A stretch of DNA of 53,208 nucleotides. It comes from Saprospiraceae bacterium. Lineage in GTDB: Bacteria; Bacteroidota; Bacteroidia; Chitinophagales; Saprospiraceae. The translations under genes were made by a program, and so were the position numbers. Each line of letters starts with the position of its first letter. Positions within the stretch are counted from its first letter, which is position 1. The notes below the pieces were generated by a model. It worked only from the letters and a program-made list of their open reading frames with translations. It was not told the origin of the DNA and did no database searches. The stretch lies in the NCBI GenBank assembly GCA_020629935.1, contig JAHDCJ010000021.1, positions 1-53,208 on the forward strand, written 5' to 3'. Shown here piece by piece: positions 1 through 7,618 of the stretch.

Positions 1-62
1 AAAAGAACAATACAGAATACTAAAAAAAGAATACCTTAGACAAATAATTCACAAAATATAAT

Positions 63-782
63 TTGAAAAAAACATCTCAAATATTATTAAAAAAAGCACA
101 ACGACTATACCACGGCGTATTCCCCAAAAAACTCATTGTACCCGACGAACATCGTAAAATGCTTACTAAAATATACCCTACCGTAAACTGGAAAAAAGTC
201 CGCTTATTCAAAGGAATGCCCTGGTTTATGGGCGGAGGATTCGCCACTGGAATTACCCTCCCAGGCGATTATTCGCTCAATAAAATAGAAGTATTCCTAG
301 ATTATTACATCGCTTATGCACCCGAAGATGTAGCCATTTTAGTACACGAAGGCTATCATGTATTGCAATATGAAGAAATGTACAAAAATAAAGGCATTGG
401 TTTTTTTCGTCCCTTTTTAGTGCATTACTTGGCAGGTTTTTTCAAAGGTTTTTTTCAAGAAATAAAAAAAAGAAGCCTTGCCCAAGCTAGAAACCAAGCG
501 TATCGATACCATCCAATGGAAATTCCCGCTTACGATCACGAAGCCTTAACACTAAAGTATATTAAAGAAGTGGGCGTTGATAAATTTGTAGAAGATCCGC
601 CATTGCATTTGGTCGTGAATAATACAGGTTATCGCTATAATTCGGGAATGATTGCCTATTTCTTTGCAGGCGCATTTTTGTTGCTTTGTACCCTTTTTAA
701 ACCTATAATCGAACTATTCTACCTACTTTTTGCGCTAATCCTTTTTCTTCCCGGAAAATTATTGCAACTTATTGGATTATAA
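63..782 (+). CDS. Putative membrane-associated zincin-like protein of unknown function
   Basis: I do not recognise a named family. The 239-residue product has an HExxH motif (HEGYH, near residue 95) in a helical context (AILVHEGYHVLQYEE), which is the zinc-binding signature of many metallopeptidases. Whether it is catalytic is inference. The last ~45 residues are strongly hydrophobic (about 195-235) and probably form two membrane segments, so the protein likely sits in the inner membrane. An in-frame stop lies just upstream at 45-47. The first usable start is TTG at 63; the nearest in-frame ATG is about 32 codons later and would remove conserved-looking sequence. The next gene (DksA-like) begins 55 bp downstream and may be cotranscribed. 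Confidence 0.6.
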   Translation: MKKTSQILLKKAQRLYHGVFPKKLIVPDEHRKMLTKIYPTVNWKKVRLFKGMPWFMGGGFATGITLPGDYSLNKIEVFLDYYIAYAPEDVAILVHEGYHVLQYEEMYKNKGIGFFRPFLVHYLAGFFKGFFQEIKKRSLAQARNQAYRYHPMEIPAYDHEALTLKYIKEVGVDKFVEDPPLHLVVNNTGYRYNSGMIAYFFAGAFLLLCTLFKPIIELFYLLFALILFLPGKLLQLIGL

Positions 783-837
783 TATATTAGCGAATGATAT
801 TCGCCCCTGAAAGCCCCGACCACATAAAATAATAAAC

Positions 838-1176
838 ATGCTAGATCAAAATAAAAAAGACGAAATACGTGCAAAAATCGAGGCTGAACTCATCGAAACC
901 GAAAAGAAAATCGCTGACCTTGAAGAACTTTCCAAGCCCATCCCGCCAGAAAATTCACTAGGAAGAATTACACGTATGGATGCCATTAATAATGCAAGTG
1001 TGGCCAAAGCCGCTTTGAGAGAAGCCAAAAGGAAATACGGAAAACTAAAACACGCCTTATCTAAAATAGATGAACCAGATTATGGACTTTGTTCTAATTG
1101 TAAACATCCCATCCCCGAAGGTCGTTTGATGCTGATGCCAGAAAGTACCCGTTGTGTGCGTTGTGCTGATCGCTAA
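838..1176 (+). CDS. DksA/TraR-family C4 zinc-finger protein
   Basis: The 112-residue protein has an N-terminal helical coiled-coil region (about 1-75, rich in K and E) followed by a C4 zinc finger. The finger has two CxxC pairs 17 residues apart (CSNC and CVRC, about 88-109), the hallmark of the DksA/TraR family. DksA-type proteins bind the RNA polymerase secondary channel and modulate rRNA and stress promoters, often with ppGpp. At 112 residues it is shorter than E. coli DksA (151), so a DksA-like or TraR-like regulator is a safer name than DksA. It is an ATG-start gene standing alone between the zincin-like gene and a lipoprotein gene. Confidence 0.85.
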   Translation: MLDQNKKDEIRAKIEAELIETEKKIADLEELSKPIPPENSLGRITRMDAINNASVAKAALREAKRKYGKLKHALSKIDEPDYGLCSNCKHPIPEGRLMLMPESTRCVRCADR

Positions 1177-1314
1177 AATGATTCAAAACGAGAATTATGT
1201 ATTAAATAAATAAATAATGTGTTTGTGCTTTATTCCAGATGAAAGTTTTTTTTTCTAAAGAATATTAACGACCTTGGCATAAGAGATCTCAAAAAAAGCT
1301 CAAATCTGTTGGTT

Positions 1315-3096
1315 ATGAAAAATATACTATTGACAACACTCGTTGTATTTGCACTGATACTCCACAGCTGCAAAGGCCCTGAAATATTATCTACTACAAA
1401 TCAGGCGGATCCGAATTCTAGAGTAGTAACTACTACCCAAGAAGTGACGACAACCAAACCCGATGGTACGGTTATCGTTACCAAGACCACCACAATTTCA
1501 GAACCTAGTGGAGAGCTTGCCTCGAATGTCACGGAGAAAAAGCCAGAAGTAGAAGTAAAACCTGGATCAGGCGGAACTTCACCTGCTACAGAAACTAAAC
1601 CTATTACGGGCACAAAACCATTAGTGGACAAACCCAACATTGATCCTGGAAAAGTTACGCCACCTACTGAAACCAGTGGGAGAGGAGTTAGTCCTAAAGC
1701 CGATTATCTTTCTGCACGCGAACAAGAAATGGTGAACGAAATCAATTTGCTACGAGGAAATCCTAAAGGCTATATTCCTTATATCACCGCTTACAAACAA
1801 AAGCTGCAAACGATGGAGTTTCAAGGCAATTTTGCGCAAAGAGAAGCACAAGCAGCCGATGAATTGATCCGAGAACTTAATAATTTAGCTCCACTTTCTA
1901 TTTTAAAATTACATCCTAAATTGCACCAAGCCGCTAAATTGCATGGGGAAGAAATGAAATCTAGAGGATATAGTGGACATATCGGAAAAGACGGAAGTTA
2001 TCCTTGGGACCGGATCAAAAGACTTGATCCCGCACTCAAAGATGGAAATGAAAATTTAGTAGGTGGACCAAAATCCATTCGAGAAGCAGTGATCTTATTA
2101 TTGGTCGATTCTGGTATTCCTGATCGTGGACACCGTAAAACCTTACTCCAAAAAGATTGGGAATATGTAGCTTGTTCGGAAGTGGGCACTGTTGCTGGTA
2201 TCCCAAATTATTGGGTACAAAATTTTGCTAAAACCAGTCCGCTACAACCTGTAAGTGCAGGAGGAGGAACTACACCGCCAACCACAAATACCAAACCACC
2301 AACGACCATTGTAAATACCAAACCGCCAACCTCACAACCTTCTACTAAGCCTGATACCGATCCCTTTCCAATCACTGGAGGTAGCGGAACTAACCCCGTG
2401 ACTGAAACGGAAAAACCAGCTACTTCGCAACCTTCAACCACAACCGAAAAACCTGCAACAACTAGTGGTGGATCTGGAGGACAAACTACAGGAGGAACAG
2501 GCGAAGGATATCTTGCTGGAGTACCAATGGAAGATAGAAAATATGATACAGGAAAATCAGCAAGCTATCTAAAAGAAAGAGAAAAGGAAATGCTTCTTGA
2601 AATTAATAGAGCAAGAAATAATCCTAAACTTTATGCGCGGTACATCGAAGAATATAAGGTGAAAATCGAAAAGTATAATAAAACAGGTTTAGGTTATGCC
2701 GATGATATGAAAGCGATTGGGGAGCTTCTTCAAGAACTTAATACGATGCAACCTGCTGGTGTTTTACAATCGAAAGAAACCCTTTATAAAGCGGCAATGA
2801 AACACGGTTTAGAAATGAAAGCTAGAGGCAAATCAGGGCATGTAGGTAATGATGGTTCTTATCCTTGGGATCGAATCTTAAGAGAAGATTCTGCCTTTAC
2901 TGATGGGAATGAAAACTTAGTAGGTGGCCCAAAAACGGTTCGAGAAGCAGTAATTCTTCTTTTGGTTGACTCTGGTATTCCTTCTCGTGGACACCGAAAA
3001 ACCATGCTAAATCCCGAATGGAAATATGGTGCTTGTTTTGAAGCAGGAAAGGTTGGATCTATGCCAAATTCTTGGGTTCAAAACTATGCGAAATAA
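1315..3096 (+). CDS. Lipoprotein with two tandem CAP/SCP domains
   Basis: The ATG at 1315 gives a short signal sequence ending in a lipobox (ILHSC), so the mature protein is probably a lipoprotein. A Thr/Pro/Lys-rich stretch (about 25-125) is followed by one CAP (SCP/PR-1) domain (about 130-305), a second Pro/Thr/Gly-rich linker (about 305-410) and a second CAP domain to the C-terminus. Both domains keep the family landmarks in order: H in (K)LHGEEMK or KHGLEMK, GHxGxDGSYPWDRI, GNENLVGG, RGHRKT, and a closing WVQN(F/Y)AK. The repeats are so similar that recent internal duplication is likely. CAP domains occur in secreted proteins with varied roles, and no substrate is predicted. A TTG six bases upstream is a weaker start. 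A terminator hairpin follows. Confidence 0.85.
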   Translation: MKNILLTTLVVFALILHSCKGPEILSTTNQADPNSRVVTTTQEVTTTKPDGTVIVTKTTTISEPSGELASNVTEKKPEVEVKPGSGGTSPATETKPITGTKPLVDKPNIDPGKVTPPTETSGRGVSPKADYLSAREQEMVNEINLLRGNPKGYIPYITAYKQKLQTMEFQGNFAQREAQAADELIRELNNLAPLSILKLHPKLHQAAKLHGEEMKSRGYSGHIGKDGSYPWDRIKRLDPALKDGNENLVGGPKSIREAVILLLVDSGIPDRGHRKTLLQKDWEYVACSEVGTVAGIPNYWVQNFAKTSPLQPVSAGGGTTPPTTNTKPPTTIVNTKPPTSQPSTKPDTDPFPITGGSGTNPVTETEKPATSQPSTTTEKPATTSGGSGGQTTGGTGEGYLAGVPMEDRKYDTGKSASYLKEREKEMLLEINRARNNPKLYARYIEEYKVKIEKYNKTGLGYADDMKAIGELLQELNTMQPAGVLQSKETLYKAAMKHGLEMKARGKSGHVGNDGSYPWDRILREDSAFTDGNENLVGGPKTVREAVILLLVDSGIPSRGHRKTMLNPEWKYGACFEAGKVGSMPNSWVQNYAK

Positions 3097-3141
3097 GCAA
3101 AATTAGTAATTCAATCTTTTGAATTTAAACAAGACAAAAAT

Positions 3142-3175
3142 AAAAAAGGCGATCTCTTTCGAGGCCGCCTTTTCT
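3142..3175 (+). terminator. Rho-independent terminator between convergent genes
   Basis: A hairpin (AAAAGGCG arm, TTTC loop, CGCCTTTT arm, with one A-C mismatch and one G-T pair in the stem) is followed by T-rich sequence on the plus strand and preceded by A-rich sequence. It can therefore serve both the CAP lipoprotein gene and the convergent DUF4197 gene. Confidence 0.75.
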
Positions 3176-3194
3176 TGTGATAAATGTTCAGGTT

Positions 3195-3923
3195 TTATTG
3201 CTTGTCTTGTGCAGCAAAAACTTTCTTCAACAAATCAGATGTTCGAGCCAAAGGATCTTTTCTGATTTTTTGTTCTTCTTTTCCAACCATGTGAAATAAA
3301 CCATCAATTGCTTTGTTGGTAACATAGTCATCAATAGAAGGATTTAATTTTTCTACAAAAGGAATTTTATTGTATGCAGTTACTACATCAGTCCATGCAT
3401 TTAATGCTTTTACACGCATCAATGAATTTTTTACGACAGGGCTAAACTGATTATACAATTCACTAGTCGTTGTCTTTTTCAAATATTCAGTCGCCGCTAA
3501 ATTATTTCCACCCATTAAAATACTCATCGCATCATTAAAGGTCATTCCTTTAACTGCGGCTAAGAAAACAGGCTTCGCACTTTTAGATGCATCTTCCGCC
3601 GCTCGGTTTAATTTTTCTACTAAATTATCAGTCAATAACTTGCCACCAGGTATTTTGGCTAAAGCATTTTGGATTTTGTCAAATTGCTGTGGAAACAAAA
3701 TTTTGATTGCTTGGTTTTTGAAGAAACCATCTTTCATAGAAACCATATTGGCTCCTTTGGTCACTCCATTGCTTAAAGCTTCTTTCAATCCTAAGGCCGC
3801 TTGGCCAGAGGTTACTTGTGAGCCTCCAGACATGCCCTCTAAAATGGACCCTCCAATGTTGGCCAGTTCAGTACATGCGGTAAGACTTATTATACATACG
3901 AATAAACAAAGATTCTTAATCAT
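3195..3923 (-). CDS. DUF4197-family lipoprotein
   Basis: The 242-residue protein starts with a signal peptide and lipobox (ISLTAC), so it is a predicted lipoprotein. The rest matches the DUF4197 family pattern: LGLKEALSNG near the start, the IKILFPQQ segment, a central KGMTFNDAMSIL motif, the TTSELYNQFSPVVKNSL stretch, and the C-terminal NKAIDGLFHMVGKEE segment. The molecular function of DUF4197 is not known. It is a single-gene unit, convergent with the CAP lipoprotein gene, and ATG-initiated at 3923. Confidence 0.85.
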   Translation of the reverse strand: MIKNLCLFVCIISLTACTELANIGGSILEGMSGGSQVTSGQAALGLKEALSNGVTKGANMVSMKDGFFKNQAIKILFPQQFDKIQNALAKIPGGKLLTDNLVEKLNRAAEDASKSAKPVFLAAVKGMTFNDAMSILMGGNNLAATEYLKKTTTSELYNQFSPVVKNSLMRVKALNAWTDVVTAYNKIPFVEKLNPSIDDYVTNKAIDGLFHMVGKEEQKIRKDPLARTSDLLKKVFAAQDKQ

Positions 3924-4044
3924 AACGTTAGTTTTTTATAATGGGAAATGAAAAATCTGTGCCAAAAATAAAATGTTTTTTCTGAACACTTGCTTTTTTG
4001 ACTGTAAAATAAGGACTTAGTAACAAATAAAATATAAATATTTC

Positions 4045-4557
4045 TTACACGCTGTAGAATTTAAGCGCGTCTGGTGAAAGACATCCTTTATACTTTTTCT
4101 TAAGCAACACTTGGGTTTCTTCATTGACTCGAACCTGTTTGCACCAACAATTTTTATCCTTATAACATAAAAAAGGTCGTTTAGTCTTCGGACAACTTGC
4201 TTTATGGTTAAAATCCAATTCTACAAAAGCGCGTGCAACTTCTCCACCCAAAGGAGGATTAATTTTACTCACCCGAATTTTTATATGAATCAAATTTTCA
4301 AATTGACTTTTTAGATTGTTTGCGATACGTGTAGCCAGTGTTTCCAGTAGTTTAACCGAGCGTTTCATCTCCGACTTAGCCGTTAAATGAATGGCTTCAT
4401 AATTGATCGTCCCATGCAAATCATCTTCTGCGGATGCTTTGGTGAAATTGGTTTCTACATAGACATCAATCATATACTTCGCACCCAAAATGCGCTCTTC
4501 TTCATAAAACCCATGAAATCCATGAAAACACATGCCTTCAACTGCAACAAGACCCAT
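4045..4557 (-). CDS. folB: Dihydroneopterin aldolase fused to a cysteine-rich (CWC-like) tail
   Basis: Residues 1-116 are a complete dihydroneopterin aldolase, which converts 7,8-dihydroneopterin to 6-hydroxymethyl-dihydropterin and glycolaldehyde in folate synthesis. Visible family motifs are HGFHGFYEEER with the catalytic Glu, INYEAI, LLETLATRIA, and the lysine-containing VSKINPPLGG. FolB is normally about 115-125 residues. Here about 54 more residues follow, with five cysteines, including one in SCP, CYKDKNCWC and GCLSPD. This resembles the cysteine-rich CWC family, usually a small stand-alone protein, although the usual second Cys of CPxC and the final CxxC are degenerate. The fusion is read without a frameshift. 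The role of the tail is unknown. Confidence 0.88.
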   Translation of the reverse strand: MGLVAVEGMCFHGFHGFYEEERILGAKYMIDVYVETNFTKASAEDDLHGTINYEAIHLTAKSEMKRSVKLLETLATRIANNLKSQFENLIHIKIRVSKINPPLGGEVARAFVELDFNHKASCPKTKRPFLCYKDKNCWCKQVRVNEETQVLLKKKYKGCLSPDALKFYSV

Positions 4558-4682
4558 AAATTATTAATTCTACTGTTTAAATGATCTATCTTAAAACCAA
4601 CTAGAGATCACTTTTGTTAATATTTCTAAGAAAAAGTTTAAATATCTTTTTCGGTAAAATAGTAAAGAATCATATAAATCCT

Positions 4683-4690
4683 TAATTTTG
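4683..4690 (+). promoter_or_regulatory. Bacteroidetes -7 element before glutaryl-CoA dehydrogenase
   Basis: TAATTTTG matches the Bacteroidetes -7 consensus TAnnTTTG. It lies about 80 bp before the ATG of the acyl-CoA dehydrogenase gene in an otherwise empty 214-bp divergent intergenic region. I see no clear -33 TTTG at the expected spacing, so this is a partial match. Confidence 0.4.
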
Positions 4691-4771
4691 CACCGAAAAT
4701 GATTTTCCAATCAGAAGTGTAGCATTGAAATCAACGATTTAACTTCAATCCACTTCACTAATTTTAACGGA

Positions 4772-5989
4772 ATGAAAGATAACGGCCAAGAATATATTAT
4801 TCAAAAAAATGCTCGGCAAGATAAATTTCAAGGGCATGATTATTACCACATCGAAGGACTACTAGAACCTGAGCATATCCTAGCTAGAGATGCCGTCCGG
4901 GATTGGGTAAAAAGTGAAGTTAGTCCGATTATAGAAGAATATTCTGAAATCGCTAAATTCCCTCGACACCTCATCAAAGGCCTCGGTGAAATCGGCGCTT
5001 TTGGTCCTAGCCTTCCAGCAAAATACGGATGTGGAGGAATGGATGAAATCGCTTACGGTATTATGATGCAAGAACTCGAACGAGGAGATTCTGGTATCCG
5101 ATCTGCGGCTTCGGTACAAGGTTCTTTAGTGATGTATCCAATCTATCGTTTTGGTTCGGAAGAACAAAAAATGAAATATTTGCCTAAAATGGCTACAGGA
5201 GAACTTATCGGTTGTTTTGGTCTTACCGAACCCGATCATGGTTCTGACCCAAGCAGCATGAAATCATACCTTATTGATGATGGAGATTCTTATATCCTCA
5301 ATGGTTCTAAAATGTGGATCACCAATTCCCCAATCGCTGATGTGATGGTCGTTTGGGCTAAAGATCCTGATGGTCGAGTACGAGGAATGATCCTTGAAAA
5401 AGGAATGAAAGGGCTTTCAGCTCCAGAAATCAAAGGCAAATGGTCATTAAGAGCTTCTATAACGGGAGAATTAGTATTTGAAGACGTAAGAGTTCCTAAA
5501 GCGAATATCTTACCAGAGGTTAGTGGTTTAAAAGGACCGCTTTCTTGTTTATCAAAAGCACGTTATGGTATTGCTTGGGGTGCAATTGGAGCAGCAATGG
5601 ATTGCTACGATTCAGCGCTTCGATATTCTAAAGAAAGAGTTCAATTCGGCAAACCTATCGGTCAATTCCAATTAACACAAAAGAAATTAGCAGAAATGAT
5701 TACCGAAATTACCAAAGCACAACTCCTTGCTTGGCGATTAGGTACTTTAGCCAATGTAGGTAAAGCGACTCCCGCACAAATTTCTATGGCGAAAAGAAAC
5801 AATGTACACATGGCTTTGGAAATTGCTAGAGAAGCAAGACAAATCCACGGCGGAATGGGTATCACCAACGAATATCCTTGTATGCGACATATGATGAACC
5901 TAGAAACCGTGCTTACCTATGAAGGTACACACGATATCCACCTACTAATTACAGGTATGGATGTTACAGGTTTGAATGCATTTAAATAA
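4772..5989 (+). CDS. gcdH: Glutaryl-CoA dehydrogenase (acyl-CoA dehydrogenase family)
   Basis: The 405-residue FAD enzyme belongs to the acyl-CoA dehydrogenase family. Segments specific to glutaryl-CoA dehydrogenase are present in order: DSGIRSAASVQGSLVMYPIY (the Arg expected to bind the glutaryl carboxylate), GCFGLTEPDHGSDPSSM, LNGSKMWITNSP, KWSLRASITGE, ARYGIAWGA, and TYEGTHDIH containing the catalytic Glu. These match the mammalian enzyme closely, so oxidative decarboxylation of glutaryl-CoA to crotonyl-CoA (lysine/tryptophan catabolism) is the likely reaction. It is cytoplasmic and forms a single-gene unit closed by a strong terminator. A general short-chain acyl-CoA dehydrogenase is the less likely alternative. 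Confidence 0.92.
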   Translation: MKDNGQEYIIQKNARQDKFQGHDYYHIEGLLEPEHILARDAVRDWVKSEVSPIIEEYSEIAKFPRHLIKGLGEIGAFGPSLPAKYGCGGMDEIAYGIMMQELERGDSGIRSAASVQGSLVMYPIYRFGSEEQKMKYLPKMATGELIGCFGLTEPDHGSDPSSMKSYLIDDGDSYILNGSKMWITNSPIADVMVVWAKDPDGRVRGMILEKGMKGLSAPEIKGKWSLRASITGELVFEDVRVPKANILPEVSGLKGPLSCLSKARYGIAWGAIGAAMDCYDSALRYSKERVQFGKPIGQFQLTQKKLAEMITEITKAQLLAWRLGTLANVGKATPAQISMAKRNNVHMALEIAREARQIHGGMGITNEYPCMRHMMNLETVLTYEGTHDIHLLITGMDVTGLNAFK

Positions 5990-6009
5990 TATCAACTTAT
6001 TTTTTATTA

Positions 6010-6040
6010 GGGGGTGTATAACCATACACCCCCTTTTTTT
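6010..6040 (+). terminator. Strong rho-independent terminator after gcdH
   Basis: A perfect 10-bp stem (GGGGGTGTAT with ATACACCCCC, loop AACC) is followed directly by seven Ts, 20 bp past the gcdH stop codon. Confidence 0.9.
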
Positions 6041-6080
6041 ATATACTGCCATTCCTGCTATTGTGTGGGTTGTAGATAAT

Positions 6081-6252
6081 AATTGCAATAATCAGGGATA
6101 AACCATTGATCCGAATTGCTGATAAACGGTGAATAACAATTGCAATAATCAGGGATAAACCATTGAAAACAATTGCAATAATATGGGGATAAACAGTTGA
6201 AAACAATTGCAATAATATAGGGATAAACAGTTGATCCGAATTGCTGATAAAC
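6081..6252. repeat. Short intergenic tandem/interspersed repeat array
   Basis: Four copies of AATTGCAATAAT start at 6081, 6138, 6171 and 6205. Each is followed by a GGGATAAAC block and then TTGA. A second unit, GATCCGAATTGCTGATAAAC, occurs twice and identically (6108-6127 and 6233-6252). The array therefore has a compound architecture, with spacings of 57, 33 and 34 bp. The open reading frame across it on the minus strand merely translates the repeats and has no other support as a gene. Confidence 0.85.
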
Positions 6253-6256
6253 TGTG

Positions 6257-6278
6257 GAGACGCAATGCATTGCGTCTC
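6257..6278. repeat. Perfect 22-bp palindrome (REP-like) at the end of the TPR gene
   Basis: The arms are GAGACGCAATG and CATTGCGTCTC with no spacer. The palindrome ends on the first base of the stop codon of the minus-strand TPR gene. It is GC-richer than its surroundings. It may be a REP-like intergenic repeat and could act as a transcript end for that gene, but no T-tract follows. Confidence 0.65.
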
Positions 6279-7525
6279 TATCCAGAAAACTGCATCCGTT
6301 TAATCTCTTCAGCTTTTTGGGTATCTGCCTCCGAATTTTCTTTATCTTTTAATGACCAATAAATTTGTGCCCTGCGATAATAAAATAAATAATTATCGGG
6401 TGCTTGGTCTATGGCGGTATGCATATCTTCCAATGCCTCTTCATAACGACCTAATTCTTTATAACAATAGGCTCGATTATAAAACAATGCGGAACCGCTG
6501 TATCCTAATTCATAGGCGGTATTAAAAAAATCAAGAGCTTGTAAACAATACCTTTTTCTTCCCCCATCATAATTGTGTTTATTTAATGAGGTCAATGCCC
6601 AAATAACATAAACTTCGGCATCTTTGGGATGGGCATTCAAAATAAAATCATAGGTTGGACTAAAATCTCGATGTAAGTTTTTTTCTTCAGCAATAATCCA
6701 ATCTGCATAGGCTTTTTCTTTCTTGTTTAATTTCCAATGCAATTCCCCTCGTAAAAAATATAAATCTTTACTTGTGGTTATCGGTCGATAAAGATCTATG
6801 GAATCCAAGGTCTTAGTAATCAATCGGATGGTTCCTTCAGTATCATAATCATAATCCGATCTAAACTTTGCTTGGTCGTGGCTGTATTGGTAAACCACAC
6901 TGCTACGATTAGTTAAATCATTATAACCTCTTCGTTTTAAAAAAAAATTATAAACCACTTGGGTTCGATCTTGATGCACTTTCAAGGCATCTTCTCTTCG
7001 ATTTAAATAAATGTAAACTTGTGCTAATTGAATTTCTAATTGCCTACGTCCAAAAAAACTATTGGAATGCTGAATCGCTTTTTTATAATAGTCCTTAGCA
7101 GATTCATATTCTTGATTTCTATGGGCGATATAAGCAAGTTGATAATAGGCTTCTTTGGAAGGATAAAGGCGAGCAGAAGCTAAGAAATCTAAACGAATAA
7201 GACTGGTATCTTCCTTTTGTTGTTGATATAATTTTGCACGATCTAAAAAAGCAGTCGCGTGAATGGATTGATAATGATCTTTCAAGTCTAAACTAGGCGC
7301 TTGAATTTCAATGATTTTATTCAAATCTTGAAGCCTAATTTCTGGGGCAGCCAATATATTTGCTCGCCGTACATAAGCTTCAATATCTTGAGGATTTTGT
7401 TGAATGCGTTTGGTTAATTCTGCACGCTCAATTTCACGTAAATGTGCTTCTTGTTCTGGATCGAAAATGGCCACTTGGGCAACCATAGAGGTTGGTATAA
7501 GAAAGATTAATACTAAGATTAGCAT
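6278..7525 (-). CDS. Secreted or periplasmic TPR-repeat protein
   Basis: From the ATG at 7525 the product begins with a signal peptide (MLILVLIFLIPTSMVAQ) and is 415 residues long. A longer frame reaches 7636, but it would put 37 non-signal residues before this peptide and overlap the divergent protease gene, so the later start is chosen. TPR-type helical repeats cover most of the chain. The clearest are at the C-terminus: ALDFFNTAYELGYSGSALF, then YNRAYCYKELGRYEEALED and YYRRAQIYWSLKDKENSEA. TPRs mediate protein binding and no enzymatic domain is seen. It is divergent from the subtilisin gene (about 93 bp apart). Confidence 0.8.
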   Translation of the reverse strand: MLILVLIFLIPTSMVAQVAIFDPEQEAHLREIERAELTKRIQQNPQDIEAYVRRANILAAPEIRLQDLNKIIEIQAPSLDLKDHYQSIHATAFLDRAKLYQQQKEDTSLIRLDFLASARLYPSKEAYYQLAYIAHRNQEYESAKDYYKKAIQHSNSFFGRRQLEIQLAQVYIYLNRREDALKVHQDRTQVVYNFFLKRRGYNDLTNRSSVVYQYSHDQAKFRSDYDYDTEGTIRLITKTLDSIDLYRPITTSKDLYFLRGELHWKLNKKEKAYADWIIAEEKNLHRDFSPTYDFILNAHPKDAEVYVIWALTSLNKHNYDGGRKRYCLQALDFFNTAYELGYSGSALFYNRAYCYKELGRYEEALEDMHTAIDQAPDNYLFYYRRAQIYWSLKDKENSEADTQKAEEIKRMQFSG

Positions 7526-7618
7526 GAATTGTAGTCTTTCAGAGGACAAATAATAGCTTATTATCGTTATTTTTAACAAATGCTTCTTTTTTTCTAAATT
7601 AAGAAATAACTTATAAAC

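Noticed and set aside
6081-6252. CRISPR array
   Set aside because: Unit spacing is uneven, the units differ in type, there are no unique spacers of constant length, and no cas gene is present.
6058-6270. A 70-residue open frame on the minus strand across the repeat array
   Set aside because: It only translates the repeats. There is no other support as a gene, and it is Cys/Tyr-rich because of the AT-rich repeat.
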